This document shows positions 1-9,115 of a DNA stretch of 64,000 bases, one piece after another (within the stretch, counting starts at the first letter, position 1; each line of letters begins with the position of its first letter). This DNA is from Paralcaligenes ureilyticus (GTDB lineage Bacteria > Pseudomonadota > Gammaproteobacteria > Burkholderiales > Burkholderiaceae_B). The notes beneath the pieces are model-generated. The model was not told the origin of the DNA and searched no databases. It saw only the letters and a list, made by a program, of their open reading frames with translations. The DNA lies in the NCBI RefSeq assembly GCF_004346225.1, contig NZ_SMAJ01000002.1:339417-403416 (forward strand). The letters run 5' to 3'. A program made the position numbers and the translations under genes.

Positions 1-721
1 CGTCCCAGACACGATTGGCCTGTGGGATGTCCCTTAATGCCCGACCTACCGCGGCAACCAGAAAATGGGTCAAGGTCAAGTGAGTAGCGGTCGCTAATTG
101 ATTGCGTTGTGCACGAAGAGCCAACAGAGATGATGCCTGAACATCAATCGACATATAAAAGTGCGGTACGGCTTGCTTGGCCTCAGTCAGACGGCGCGCC
201 ATCGTTGCACGGACCGAATCCGGTTTGCTGCGCACGCCAAGATCGATTGCGTCCGAAGCTGCGCGACTTTCAGAAGCCGCCACGACAGGCCCAGGAGCCG
301 CTTCAGCCGCGGGTTCAACGAACGGCGCTTGCCGACCTGATGCGGCTTCAATATCAGCGGCCTTGATTCGGCCTCCCGGCCCACTGCCATCGACCGACTC
401 GAGAGCTATGCCGTTGTTCGCCGCCAGCCGCCGCGCAAGCGGCGTAGCCAGAACTCGAGCCGCAACGGATAGTCCTTCTTGTGCAGATTCGGCCCAATTA
501 CCTACCACCGCACCCACCGGAACCGTCTGCCCCGGCTCGACAACAATGTCGGCCAGCACGCCATCGGCCTGAGCTTCCACCTCTGTGGCCACCTTATCGG
601 TTTCCACCACAAACAACACATCGCCCGCCTTGAACTGAGCACCTGCTGTTACCAGCCATTCCGACAACAAGCCCTCGGTCATCGTCAAACCCAGTTTAGG
701 CATCAACAAGGGATGTGACAT
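1..721 (-). CDS. 2-oxo acid dehydrogenase E2 (dihydrolipoamide acyltransferase), 3' part beyond window
   Basis: This is the acyl-carrying core subunit of a pyruvate/acetoin/branched-chain-type 2-oxo acid dehydrogenase complex. It moves the acyl group from E1 to CoA through lipoate. The first 240 residues are visible. A lipoyl domain spans 1-75, with the swinging-arm lysine in ETDKVATE (K43). A linker and an E3/E1-binding domain follow at about 86-122 (TPLARRLAANNGI). After an Ala/Pro-rich linker the catalytic domain begins near 165 (ATMARRLTEAKQAVPHF). The active-site HxxxD would lie outside the window. ATG at 721 starts 3 nt after the enoyl-CoA hydratase stop, so this is the last visible gene of the leftward operon. 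Which 2-oxo acid it serves is not visible, and no E3 gene is in the window. Confidence 0.9.
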   Translation of the reverse strand, partial: MSHPLLMPKLGLTMTEGLLSEWLVTAGAQFKAGDVLFVVETDKVATEVEAQADGVLADIVVEPGQTVPVGAVVGNWAESAQEGLSVAARVLATPLARRLAANNGIALESVDGSGPGGRIKAADIEAASGRQAPFVEPAAEAAPGPVVAASESRAASDAIDLGVRSKPDSVRATMARRLTEAKQAVPHFYMSIDVQASSLLALRAQRNQLATATHLTLTHFLVAAVGRALRDIPQANRVWD

Positions 722-724
722 GGA

Positions 725-1522
725 TCAATTTCCTTTAAAAACCGGTGTGCGCTTGGCCAAAAATGCATCGCAACCTTCATGGGCATCGTTGGTGTCGAGA
801 ACCAGGCCTATCATGGCTTGTTCGTGCGCCAAAGCGGCGCCCAACGGCATCTCGCCGCCATAGCGCAGGTTGCGTTTTAACAGCTTGAGCACCAGCGGCG
901 ACTTGTTGGCGATACGCTCGGCCAAAGCCAGCGCCTCATCCCAAAGTTGCGCGCGAGGCACAGCGCGATTGCATAAGCCCAGAGCAACCGCCTCGACTGC
1001 GGTAATCTGGTCTCCTGTGAACATCAATTCCTTGGCGCGGCAAAGCGGAATCTGCCGAATTAAACGCTGCGTGCCACCCGCACCTGGAAACAGGCCCAAT
1101 GTGATTTCGGGCAAGCCCAGCTTCGCCTCCTCGGCTACCAGACGAATGTCAAGAGCCAACAGCAATTCCATGCCTCCACCCAACGCCCAGCCATTGATCA
1201 CGCCGATAGTCGGCTTGTCGCTTTCTTCGAAACGCCGGAACACGCGATGCACTACCTGGGCAAATTCGTTGTAATGCGCCAGGCCCCGGCGGCTGTTCAA
1301 GTCAGCGATGTCTCCGCCTGCCACAAAAGCGCGATCGCCCGCGCCGGTAACCATAATTACGCGTACGTTGACATCCTGTTCCAGCTGTACGAGCCCAGCT
1401 TCAAGATGCTCCAGAGTGCCCACATCAAGCGCGTTCAACTGCTTGGGACGATTAATCGTCAGGACGCCTATACGGCCACGAACTTCGGTTAATACGCTTT
1501 CAGCGCTCATAAAGGATTCCAT
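725..1522 (-). CDS. Enoyl-CoA hydratase/isomerase (crotonase) family protein
   Basis: Crotonase-fold enzyme of 265 residues, the normal length. It probably hydrates, isomerises or cleaves an acyl-CoA intermediate. The oxyanion-hole stretch AGGDIADL is at 68-75. The second one, WALGGGMELL, carries the first catalytic glutamate (E119); the second glutamate is in GLPEITLG (E139), followed by PGAGGTQRL. Having both acids favours hydratase activity. ATG at 1522 directly abuts the E1-beta stop. An ATG at 1510 (MSAESVL) follows a GGAA and may be the real start. It sits between E1-beta and E2 of a 2-oxo acid dehydrogenase, which is not the usual order, so it likely acts on the acyl-CoA that complex produces or on an earlier ring-opening step. 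Confidence 0.9.
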   Translation of the reverse strand: MESFMSAESVLTEVRGRIGVLTINRPKQLNALDVGTLEHLEAGLVQLEQDVNVRVIMVTGAGDRAFVAGGDIADLNSRRGLAHYNEFAQVVHRVFRRFEESDKPTIGVINGWALGGGMELLLALDIRLVAEEAKLGLPEITLGLFPGAGGTQRLIRQIPLCRAKELMFTGDQITAVEAVALGLCNRAVPRAQLWDEALALAERIANKSPLVLKLLKRNLRYGGEMPLGAALAHEQAMIGLVLDTNDAHEGCDAFLAKRTPVFKGN

Positions 1523-2494
1523 TCAGGCAAGGGTCTTTCGGATGGCGGCGATAATGCGCTCTACACTCACCACATAGTCTCGTTCCAGCGAGCTGGCAAA
1601 CGGCACAGGCATGAAAGGAGCCGCTACACGCATCACAGGTGCATCCAGCTCATCGAAGGCGTCCTGTGCAATGCACGCGGCAATCTCGGCTCCCACACCA
1701 AAAGCCTGGACGGCCTCATGAACAATCACAACCCGATGAGTGCGCGCTACCGATTCGAAAACGGTTTGATGATCCCACGGCTGCAGTGAACGCAAATCGA
1801 TGATTTCAACATCGACGTTTTCATTTTTGAGCTGATCTGCCACGGTCACGGCGGTATGCACCGTCGACCCGTAAGTGACGATCGTGACGTCGCGACCAGG
1901 CCGGACGATAGAGGCCGATCCAATTTGTGCTGTCTGCCGCGTGTCGACTTCGCCTTTTCGACCGTACATACCCTTGTGCTCCACGAAAATTACCGGGTCG
2001 GGATCGCTGATGGCGGCACGCAATAGCGAATACGCATCTTGGGGGTTGGATGGGCAAACCACCTTCAGGCCTGGAACATGGGCCACCCAGGCCTCCAGGC
2101 ACTGCGAGTGCTGCGGGCCCGCATTCAAGCCGCCACCATGGGGTGTACGCAAAACCATCGGCACACTGCTGCGGCCGCCAAACATAAAGTGCGCCTTGGC
2201 CGCCTGGTTCACGATTGGATCCATCGCCAAAGCGATAAAGTCCATAAACATAATTTCCACTACCGGCTTAAGACCAGTCATCGCAGCGCCCACTGCGACC
2301 GACACAATACTTGCCTCGGAAATCGGCGTATCCCGAACCCGTGCTGCACCGAACTTCTCGTACAAATTGCGCGTAGCCTTAAATGAACCGCCGGCAGCGG
2401 CAACATCTTCGCCAAGTACGATCACCGTCTCGTCGTGTTCCATGCTGTCGGTCAATGCCTGATTGATCGCTTGTGTGTAACGCATCTGAGCCAT
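1523..2494 (-). CDS. 2-oxo acid dehydrogenase E1 component, beta subunit
   Basis: Beta subunit of the thiamine-diphosphate-dependent E1 of a 2-oxo acid (or acetoin) dehydrogenase; with the alpha subunit it decarboxylates the substrate and acylates E2 lipoate. At 323 residues it has the standard length (AcoB/PdhB/BkdA2 type). The N-terminal transketolase-like pyrimidine-binding half contains VIVLGEDVA with the conserved glutamate that activates the cofactor, and RDTPISEASIVSVAVGAA. The C-terminal transketolase domain contains EVIDLRSLQPWD and the VIVHEA segment. The start is 4 nt from the E1-alpha stop, so the subunits are co-translated. Short E1 subunits encoded separately resemble acetoin dehydrogenase and Gram-positive-type PDH; the substrate is undetermined. 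Confidence 0.92.
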   Translation of the reverse strand: MAQMRYTQAINQALTDSMEHDETVIVLGEDVAAAGGSFKATRNLYEKFGAARVRDTPISEASIVSVAVGAAMTGLKPVVEIMFMDFIALAMDPIVNQAAKAHFMFGGRSSVPMVLRTPHGGGLNAGPQHSQCLEAWVAHVPGLKVVCPSNPQDAYSLLRAAISDPDPVIFVEHKGMYGRKGEVDTRQTAQIGSASIVRPGRDVTIVTYGSTVHTAVTVADQLKNENVDVEIIDLRSLQPWDHQTVFESVARTHRVVIVHEAVQAFGVGAEIAACIAQDAFDELDAPVMRVAAPFMPVPFASSLERDYVVSVERIIAAIRKTLA

Positions 2495-2498
2495 GTCT

Positions 2499-3464
2499 TT
2501 AACCTTTTGCCGTGTATACGTCAGCCAGCGCGCTCGCGAAATCGGGTTGCTTTCCTGCTTTGGCTTTTTCTATGGACAAAGCGACCCGATCTTCGATACC
2601 CGTAATAATCCCCTCCAAGCCTGCCTGCGTCATGCCTTGCTTTTTCAGCAGAAGCTCGGCACGCTCAAGGGGATCAATGTCTGAGCCCGACGCTACCTCG
2701 TCCGCCGGGCGATATTTTTGCGGGTCGCCCTCGTAATGGCCTCGCACCCGATGTGTTTTGCATTCGAACACGCGAGGCTGTCCTGTGCGGACTTCACCAA
2801 CCAGTTTCTTTGCCACAGACGATACTGCTGCAACATCATTGCCATCGACAAGTTGATGCGGAATCTTGAACGCTGCGGCAAGATCGCCCAGTTCAGCCGC
2901 AAATTGATCTTTAGTGGGTGAAAACTCAGACCAACCATTGTTTTCGCATACGAATAACAAGGGCAAACTCCACAATGACGCCATATTCAGGGTTTCGTGC
3001 AATACCCCTTCGGCCATCGCCCCATCGCCAAAAAAGACGACGGCTATTCCTCCCGTTTTGCGTAACGAGTGCGCCAGGGCGCTCCCAAGCGCGATAGGAA
3101 TGCCCGCACCCACAATTCCATTGGCGCCAATGATGCCCCGCTCCATGTCGGCCACATGCATCGACCCGCTGCGGCCGCCGCAAATACCACCCGCGCGGCC
3201 CATGATTTCCATGAAAAACATGTCCAGATCAATGCCCCGTGCAATCACATGTCCATGCCCCCGGTGATTGGTCGCCATTGTGTCGCGCGCATCGAGTGCC
3301 GCCATGACACCAGCCGCGACCGCTTCCTGTCCAATACTTAGATGAATGAATCCGGGCACCTCGCTATCGGCAAACAATTTGGAGAGTTGCGTTTCGACCG
3401 TTCGGATCAAACGCATCATGCGATAACAATCAACCTGAGAATCCTGCTCGTTCTGTTTCATCAT
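2499..3464 (-). CDS. 2-oxo acid dehydrogenase E1 component, alpha subunit (AcoA/PdhA-like)
   Basis: Alpha subunit of thiamine-diphosphate-dependent E1. It has 321 residues, matching acetoin dehydrogenase alpha and short PdhA proteins rather than the longer branched-chain type. The cofactor motif runs from GDG at 146-148 to ENN at 174-176. HRGHGH at 68-73 and SGSMHVAD at 99-106 are typical active-site and phosphorylation-loop segments. The start reads MMKQ after an AAGGAAA stretch. It is followed after 4 nt by the beta subunit and lies 40 nt downstream of livF, so transport and oxidation are transcribed together. The substrate may be acetoin, pyruvate or a branched 2-oxo acid; the sequence alone does not decide. 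Confidence 0.92.
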   Translation of the reverse strand: MMKQNEQDSQVDCYRMMRLIRTVETQLSKLFADSEVPGFIHLSIGQEAVAAGVMAALDARDTMATNHRGHGHVIARGIDLDMFFMEIMGRAGGICGGRSGSMHVADMERGIIGANGIVGAGIPIALGSALAHSLRKTGGIAVVFFGDGAMAEGVLHETLNMASLWSLPLLFVCENNGWSEFSPTKDQFAAELGDLAAAFKIPHQLVDGNDVAAVSSVAKKLVGEVRTGQPRVFECKTHRVRGHYEGDPQKYRPADEVASGSDIDPLERAELLLKKQGMTQAGLEGIITGIEDRVALSIEKAKAGKQPDFASALADVYTAKG

Positions 3465-3504
3465 GACATTCCAATTTCCTTAATATTTCCTGTTCCCTGC
3501 AACC

Positions 3505-4218
3505 TTAAACCGATAGATAGCGCTTCTTGATATCGTCGTTGCGACGCAGCTCCTCGACGGTTCCGGTATAGACGACGCGGCCTTTGTCGATCACCGCGAC
3601 ATGAGTGGCGATGTGCAAGCAAAAATGCATATTCTGTTCAGCAAGGAGAATTGTGGCGCCAGTCTTGAGCAATCCGGCAACACAGCGTGCAATCTGCTGC
3701 ACAATTACCGGCGCCAGGCCTTCGCTGGGTTCATCGAGCAGCAGTAGACTGGGATTGCCCATCAGGGCGCGGGCAATCACCAACAATTGCTGCTCTCCGC
3801 CAGAAAGCAGGCCACCCTGCCTGTGACGCAGCGGAACAAGTAAAGGAAAGGTCCTGTAGATATGCTCAAGGCTCCATTTATACGTCCCGCTGCTATCGGG
3901 CTTTGCCGCGATAAGCAGGTTCTCTTCAACGGTATGCTCGGGAAACGTTTGACGGTCTTCGGGCACAAACGCCAAGCCACTGCGCGCGATACGATAGGCT
4001 TTGTCCTTGAAAATACTTTGGCCGTTAAACACAACACGCCCACTCGTACCCGGATGGATGCCTGAAATCGCTTTCATTGTGGTCGACTTACCCGCGCCGT
4101 TGCGCCCGAGAAGCGCCACGCATTGGCCCTTTTCAATCGTCAGGTCGACACCGAACAGTACCTGGCTGATGCCATAATGAGCCTCCAGATCATGGACAGC
4201 GAGAATGGACTGATTCAT
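3505..4218 (-). CDS. livF: LivF-type ATP-binding protein of a branched-chain amino acid/HAAT ABC importer
   Basis: Cytoplasmic ATPase that powers a hydrophobic-amino-acid-type importer together with LivG, LivH and LivM. It has 237 residues, typical of LivF. Walker A is GRNGAGKST (38-46), the signature LSGGEQQ (138-144) and Walker B LLLLDEPSEGLAP (158-170); EPSEGLAP is characteristic of LivF. Its ATG overlaps the livG stop by 4 nt (ATGA), so the two are translationally coupled. HAAT importers often serve aromatic or aliphatic carboxylates rather than leucine, and the catabolic neighbours make that likely here. Confidence 0.95.
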   Translation of the reverse strand: MNQSILAVHDLEAHYGISQVLFGVDLTIEKGQCVALLGRNGAGKSTTMKAISGIHPGTSGRVVFNGQSIFKDKAYRIARSGLAFVPEDRQTFPEHTVEENLLIAAKPDSSGTYKWSLEHIYRTFPLLVPLRHRQGGLLSGGEQQLLVIARALMGNPSLLLLDEPSEGLAPVIVQQIARCVAGLLKTGATILLAEQNMHFCLHIATHVAVIDKGRVVYTGTVEELRRNDDIKKRYLSV

Positions 4219-4970
4219 GCGGCATCCTCGGTAAAGCCCGCGCCCAGATACGCATCGATCACGGCCTGATTACTGCGGATTTGTTCTGCAGTGCCTTCGG
4301 CCAGCAAGGCGCCGTAGCACAGCACACGAATGACCTGTGCGTATTCAAACACAATGTCCATATCGTGTTCGATAAAGATCACCGTGATCTTTTCACGCTC
4401 CCATAACGCGTGCACGCGTCCAATCATGTCAATGCGCTCTTCGGGACCCATACCGGCTGTGGGCTCGTCGAGCAGAAGCAGGCTTGGCTCAAGCGCCAGG
4501 GCCAAACCAATATCGAGCAATTTTTGCTCACCGTGGGCGAGATGCCGCGACAGAGTACACGCGCGATGCTGCAAGCCGACCTTTTCCATCAATTCTTGTG
4601 CGCGTTCACGCGTAGCCATCTGTGAAAAAGGGGTAAACAGATTATTTAATTTGCGCCACTTGGCCAGAACGGCTGCTTCAAACGACTGCCGCACGGTAAA
4701 CGTGGGAAATATGCTCGACACCTGAAAAGCACGAGCTATGCCTTTGTGCACGATTTGAGTAGCAGGCAGGCCAGCGATATCCTCGTTATTGAACACGATG
4801 CGCCCAGAATCCGGCCTGATTCGCCCCGAAATCAGGTTAAATAAAGTCGTCTTCCCTGCCCCGTTAGGCCCGATAATGGCAGACAGACTTCCTTGAGAAA
4901 AATCCATAGACAAATCGTCAGTGGCTATAATGCCGCCGAATGATTTTTTCAAGTTGACTAAGCTAAGCAC
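4215..4970 (-). CDS. livG: LivG-type ATP-binding protein of the HAAT ABC importer
   Basis: Second ATPase of the Liv-type importer. I chose GTG at 4970, 13 nt beyond the SDR stop and behind a GGGGC stretch. This gives 251 residues, the normal LivG length; the frame stays open to 5087 but those extra residues overlap the SDR gene and look unlike LivG. Walker A GPNGAGKTT is at 34-42, then an AHGEQKLLDIG signature variant and Walker B LLLLDEPTAGMGPEE. The AFQVSSIFPTFTV segment is the LivG Q-loop region. The stop overlaps livF by 4 nt. Confidence 0.93.
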   Translation of the reverse strand: MLSLVNLKKSFGGIIATDDLSMDFSQGSLSAIIGPNGAGKTTLFNLISGRIRPDSGRIVFNNEDIAGLPATQIVHKGIARAFQVSSIFPTFTVRQSFEAAVLAKWRKLNNLFTPFSQMATRERAQELMEKVGLQHRACTLSRHLAHGEQKLLDIGLALALEPSLLLLDEPTAGMGPEERIDMIGRVHALWEREKITVIFIEHDMDIVFEYAQVIRVLCYGALLAEGTAEQIRSNQAVIDAYLGAGFTEDAA

Positions 4971-4983
4971 GTGTCGCCCCGGA

Positions 4984-5790
4984 TCACGATGAGGTATCGA
5001 CGTTGGCCGGTACTTCGGCCTTTCGCAAGCCGCCATAGGTGTTCCACGGATTAGCAACCAGCCAGCCGCAATCAACGGGTAAATCAATACCGGTGATCGC
5101 TAGCGCGCGCTCCGATAACAGAAACTCCACCGCATCACCCACTTGGGATGGCTGAACAGCGCGCTGCAGCGCCGCGTTGCGCTCCAGCAATTTCAAATCG
5201 CGCTCACCGCGCTCAATTGCGTCCAGTAAAGCCGGGGTCAGCGTATATCCCGGCGCAATCGAATTCACGCGTATTTGTGAAGGGCCCCACTCGGCTGCCA
5301 GACATTTGGTCATACTGAGTATGGCTGCTTTGGACGGGCCGTACGAATGCAGCGGGGTCGATACCGAATCGGTAATGGAAGCAATATTCACGATGCTGCC
5401 CGCTTCACGCGCAATCATGCCTCGACCAAAAGCCAAACTGACTATATAGCTGCCACGAAAATTTACACGCTGTATTCGATCCCACGTCGCCATATCAAGA
5501 TCGTACGGATTAAGAGGTTTCTGAATAATGCCTGCCGAATTGACCAACCCGAAAACGGGGCCTATACGTTTTTCGACATCCAGTGCTGCATGCTTTACGC
5601 TTTCATCATCGGCGACATCCAGCTCGAGCGCTTCACCGCCAATTCTGGCCGAGACTTGACGTGCTCCGGCGATATTGACGTCGGCCACAACGACATGCCA
5701 GCCGTTAGCTGCAAGCGTCGTTGCGCACGCAGCCCCAATGCCACTGGCACCTCCGGTTACTACGACTATCTTTCCCTGTGCTAATGCCAT
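4984..5790 (-). CDS. Short-chain dehydrogenase/reductase (SDR)
   Basis: Classical SDR of 268 residues that oxidises or reduces an alcohol/ketone with NAD(P). The start at 5790 (MALAQGK) follows AGAAGG at good spacing; a longer frame to 5853 would run into livM. The nucleotide-binding glycine motif is TGGASGIG near 12-19, the structural NSAG follows, and the catalytic YGPSK gives the Tyr-Lys pair. An acidic residue after beta-2 (VVVADV) suggests NAD over NADP. It is embedded between livM and livG, so it is co-transcribed with the importer and probably acts on the imported compound. It differs clearly from the paired SDRs at 11305 and 20652. Confidence 0.92.
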   Translation of the reverse strand: MALAQGKIVVVTGGASGIGAACATTLAANGWHVVVADVNIAGARQVSARIGGEALELDVADDESVKHAALDVEKRIGPVFGLVNSAGIIQKPLNPYDLDMATWDRIQRVNFRGSYIVSLAFGRGMIAREAGSIVNIASITDSVSTPLHSYGPSKAAILSMTKCLAAEWGPSQIRVNSIAPGYTLTPALLDAIERGERDLKLLERNAALQRAVQPSQVGDAVEFLLSERALAITGIDLPVDCGWLVANPWNTYGGLRKAEVPANVDTSS

Positions 5791-5827
5791 ATTGCCTTCT
5801 CGTTTGGTTAGATTAAAAACAAGCCCG

Positions 5828-6805
5828 TTATTTTGTCTGACGTAGCGCCGCACGGCCGGCCGGGAAGAATTTCTCCACGATCAGATCCAGCAGCCCTTTG
5901 CGCAGCACCAGCACATAGGCGAGAATAACGATGCCCAGAACCAGACCATAATTTTGTGTGTACTGGGTCACATAGTGATTGAGCAAGGTCAGCATGGCCG
6001 CCCCCACCAGAGGCCCCAAAAAGGTATTGAGCCCGCCAAGCATGATCATGAAAATAGCCTCGCCCGACATCGTCCAATACCCAAAGTTGGGATATGCCGA
6101 AGAGACATACAAACTCATCAGTGCCCCAGCCACACTAGCCGCGGCCGACGCAATCACAAACGCGGCTAACCGGTATGCATTGATGTTCAGTCCGAAAAAC
6201 TCGGCTCGTACCGCGTTATCGCGAATCATTCTTAGCGCATAGCCGAACGGTGTCTTGGTGATGTGCCACAAAATACCCAACGTCGCCAGCACGACCGCGG
6301 TAATGAATAAAAAAGTGTCGCCCGAGCGGGTCAGGTCCAGGCCGAGGAATACGGGCTTGGCGAATCCCCCAGTCAGGCCCTGATCGCCGCCGGTCAAACT
6401 CACCCAGCTCAGGATTGTGCTGTAAAACATCATCTGGATGGCTAGCGTCAAAAAGGCGAAATAGATTTCTCGAGTCTTCAGGCACACCACGCCTACCACC
6501 AACGCGATGACGATGGAAATTCCCAAGGACACGACGATGGCGCCCGGAATGGAATAATGGCCCGTTTGCATCAACAGGCCAAACCCGTAGGCCCCCGAGG
6601 CAAAAAACATCGCATGCCCAAAAGCGATTAGCCCTGTGTAGCCAATCAGGATATTGAGCGAGACGGCGAATAGCCCGAATATGCCAATATGAATAATCAA
6701 ATCGGTCAGCGTGGGCGAGCCGGTCACTGTAGCAACCCCCACAATCAGTACAAAGCTCAGGGCCACCCACAGGAGCGAAATCAGCACACTAAGCCAGGAC
6801 TTCAT
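5828..6805 (-). CDS. livM: LivM-type permease of the HAAT ABC importer
   Basis: Inner-membrane permease of 325 residues with about nine to ten hydrophobic segments. The family landmark NILIGYTGLIAFGHAMFFA near 50-70 is LivM-like, and GDQGLTGG plus NAVRAEFFGLN are the usual cytoplasmic loop motifs. It forms the heterodimeric channel with LivH. The 5' end overlaps the livH stop by 4 nt (ATGA). The C-terminal tail RKGLLDLIVEKFFPAG is normal for the family. Confidence 0.95.
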   Translation of the reverse strand: MKSWLSVLISLLWVALSFVLIVGVATVTGSPTLTDLIIHIGIFGLFAVSLNILIGYTGLIAFGHAMFFASGAYGFGLLMQTGHYSIPGAIVVSLGISIVIALVVGVVCLKTREIYFAFLTLAIQMMFYSTILSWVSLTGGDQGLTGGFAKPVFLGLDLTRSGDTFLFITAVVLATLGILWHITKTPFGYALRMIRDNAVRAEFFGLNINAYRLAAFVIASAAASVAGALMSLYVSSAYPNFGYWTMSGEAIFMIMLGGLNTFLGPLVGAAMLTLLNHYVTQYTQNYGLVLGIVILAYVLVLRKGLLDLIVEKFFPAGRAALRQTK

Positions 6806-7707
6806 GTGTGCTCCCTTTTGCCAAATAAGCCGTTGGGGCGCAGCACCAGCACCGCGGACATGAGCAAAAACACCAGGCCTTCAACAAACAGCGGAAAGGC
6901 AATGCTGCCAAACGCGCGCACCAGGCCAATCAGCAGCGCTGCAACCAGTGCGCCGCCCATCGAGCCCATACCGCCAATCACCGTCACGATGAACGAATCG
7001 ATCAGTACCGAGAAGCCCATCCCTGCTGTGATCGATCGCACCGGTGCGGCTAGCGCACCGGCCAAGCCGGCCAGACCAGCCCCCAACGCAAATACGGCCG
7101 CGTACAAAGCCGTAGTATTGATTCCCAACGCCGAGGCCATGGCGCTATTGGCTGCCGCGGCACGGATTTTTCGTCCAAATGAGCTTTTTTCAATTAAAAG
7201 CCATAAGACCAGTGCCACACAAAAACTTATCGCAATCAGGAAAATGTAAAAGGGTGGAATGGGTGAGCCGGCTACCATGACCGGTGCAACAGCGAAGGTC
7301 TCAGGCATGCCAATGGACTGGAACTCGGCCCCGAACCCAATACGCACCAGATCATCCAGAATCAATATCCACCCATAGCACACCAGCAACTGCATCAAGA
7401 GATCACTTTTGTAAACGCGGCTAATGAAAAATCGCTCCAGAAACGCTCCGAAGATCGCTACAGCCAGCGTGCCACCCAGAACAGCATAAAAATAATTTCC
7501 CGTCAGGCGATACACATACAAGGCCGCGTACGCGCCCAGCATATACAACGAGCCATGCGCGAAATTGATCACCTTGAGTACGCCAAAAATCAGCGATACA
7601 CCAGAGGCCACCAGGAACAACAGCATACCCACGATCAAGCCATTGGTGCCGTGAGCGATCACGCACGAGGCTGACGACATGCACGAGAGTAAGGAGTCAA
7701 GATCCAC
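6802..7707 (-). CDS. livH: LivH-type permease of the HAAT ABC importer
   Basis: Inner-membrane permease of 301 residues, partner of LivM. The motif GVSLIFGVLKVINFAHGSLY near residue 36-55 is diagnostic for LivH. Seven to eight further hydrophobic segments follow, and the RAAAANSAMASALGIN loop matches the ATPase-contact region. ATG at 7707 is accepted; a further in-frame ATG lies a few codons in. It sits 64 nt downstream of the binding-protein gene and overlaps livM by 4 nt. Confidence 0.94.
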   Translation of the reverse strand: MDLDSLLSCMSSASCVIAHGTNGLIVGMLLFLVASGVSLIFGVLKVINFAHGSLYMLGAYAALYVYRLTGNYFYAVLGGTLAVAIFGAFLERFFISRVYKSDLLMQLLVCYGWILILDDLVRIGFGAEFQSIGMPETFAVAPVMVAGSPIPPFYIFLIAISFCVALVLWLLIEKSSFGRKIRAAAANSAMASALGINTTALYAAVFALGAGLAGLAGALAAPVRSITAGMGFSVLIDSFIVTVIGGMGSMGGALVAALLIGLVRAFGSIAFPLFVEGLVFLLMSAVLVLRPNGLFGKREHT

Positions 7708-7771
7708 AGTGGAGCCTCCAGATATAAAGATGAGCGTTCACTGTGTCAGCGAACGCCGGACACAAACGACA

Positions 7772-9055
7772 TCAACTGGTATAGCCCATTTCTTTAGTCC
7801 ACTGCGCCTCAAGCTCGTAAATTTCCTTCCAGCTGGTTGGGGTCATCTTTTCAATATAAGGAGGCTTGGAGATGAGTGGCCCCCAACCCAACGCATAGTT
7901 AACAAGAGTCTGGTCGCTGTCGCGCAAGGTCAATTTTCCACCCACGCCAAAGGGTGCGTCGATGGTCATACCGGTTAACGCTTGGGCCATTTTCTTGCCA
8001 TCAACAGACTGAGTCTTGCGCATCGCTTCAATCATGAAAGACGCGCCCGAGGCGGCTTGCCAGGACCAGTTCGTAGGCAAATCCTTGAACCGCTTAGCGT
8101 ACGCGGCCGACCAGGCAGCGTTGCTAGGAGTGTCCGGAAAATTGGCTAAATAACGGTTCGCCGAGTACACCCCGGCTGGCAGGTTCTTGATACCCTTAAG
8201 CGTTGTGTAGTCACCCAGGTTAATGGCAAAAACTTCGATCTTGCTGAATAACCCGTACAGATTTCCCTGATTGACAAAGGAAGCCAGGTCCCCTCCCCAC
8301 ATGCCGACAAACAGCGCCTGAGGCTTTTGCTGCAGGATGTTGGTAATGGTTCCGGTGTAATCAGGCTCGAACAACTTGGGCCAAGACTGCCCCACTAGCT
8401 TGACTGAGGCATCGAAATGATTCAGGTATTTAAGAAATTGCTTGACCGTGTCGCGGCCGTACGCATAGTCGGGCGACACAGTCATCCAGTTTTTTAAATT
8501 TTTCTGTTTGGAGACCGTTGCCGCAAAGCTACCACCCGACACCGCATCAAATGCCCCTTGGCGAGCCACGCGGAACGCATTTGGGATGCGTAGCTTCGGA
8601 TCGGCGGTCAGCGACGAGGTTTCGCTATTGATATGAAGACATAACGTTCCTAGTTCGCGCACCACCTCGTGTACAGCAAAGGCCCCCGAAGACGCTTCGC
8701 AATCGAGAATGAAATCGCACTTGTTGCTATTGACCATTTCACGTACCAGGCGCGCCGCCTCTTCTGGCTTGCCTTTCGAGTCGCGCACTATCAATTCAAC
8801 CTTGCGACCGCCTAACCCGCCGCTCTCATTGAATTTATCAAACGCCAGTTGGGCTGCATTGTGTGACGAAATACCCAACTGTGCCACGCGGCCCGACAAA
8901 ATGGTCGGAACGCCAATCTTGATGGTCTGATTTGCCTGGGCATGCACGAGAGCGGGGAAGCCAACCATCGAACCCACCCCTAGGGCTGTACCCGCCTTGA
9001 GTAATTCCCGCCGACGGGACACAAGCCCACTGTTTACCTCTGTGTCTATAGTCAT
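7772..9055 (-). CDS. Periplasmic substrate-binding protein (LivK/urea-amide type), Tat-exported
   Basis: Solute-binding receptor of the Liv-type importer, 427 residues, family Peripla_BP_6. The N-terminus SRRRELLKAGTALGVG followed by a hydrophobic stretch and LVHAQA is a twin-arginine signal (RRR at 14-16, cleavage near residue 40). Folded export is less common for this family but known. The mature part begins IKIGVPTILSGRVAQLG, the normal first strand, and continues LAFDKFNESGGLGGRKVELIVRDS, a family hallmark. The C-terminal half resembles receptors for amides, carboxylates and aromatic compounds more than leucine-binding LivK, so the ligand is left open. Confidence 0.93.
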   Translation of the reverse strand: MTIDTEVNSGLVSRRRELLKAGTALGVGSMVGFPALVHAQANQTIKIGVPTILSGRVAQLGISSHNAAQLAFDKFNESGGLGGRKVELIVRDSKGKPEEAARLVREMVNSNKCDFILDCEASSGAFAVHEVVRELGTLCLHINSETSSLTADPKLRIPNAFRVARQGAFDAVSGGSFAATVSKQKNLKNWMTVSPDYAYGRDTVKQFLKYLNHFDASVKLVGQSWPKLFEPDYTGTITNILQQKPQALFVGMWGGDLASFVNQGNLYGLFSKIEVFAINLGDYTTLKGIKNLPAGVYSANRYLANFPDTPSNAAWSAAYAKRFKDLPTNWSWQAASGASFMIEAMRKTQSVDGKKMAQALTGMTIDAPFGVGGKLTLRDSDQTLVNYALGWGPLISKPPYIEKMTPTSWKEIYELEAQWTKEMGYTS

Positions 9056-9115
9056 TTTCGTCTCCTGAATCGGTTATATGAAAACACGCTCTTGTTCACT
9101 ACAAAACCATTTGGC

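Noticed and set aside
4971..5087. Longer livG N-terminus
   Set aside because: The extra residues overlap the SDR gene and do not resemble LivG; GTG 4970 gives the normal length.
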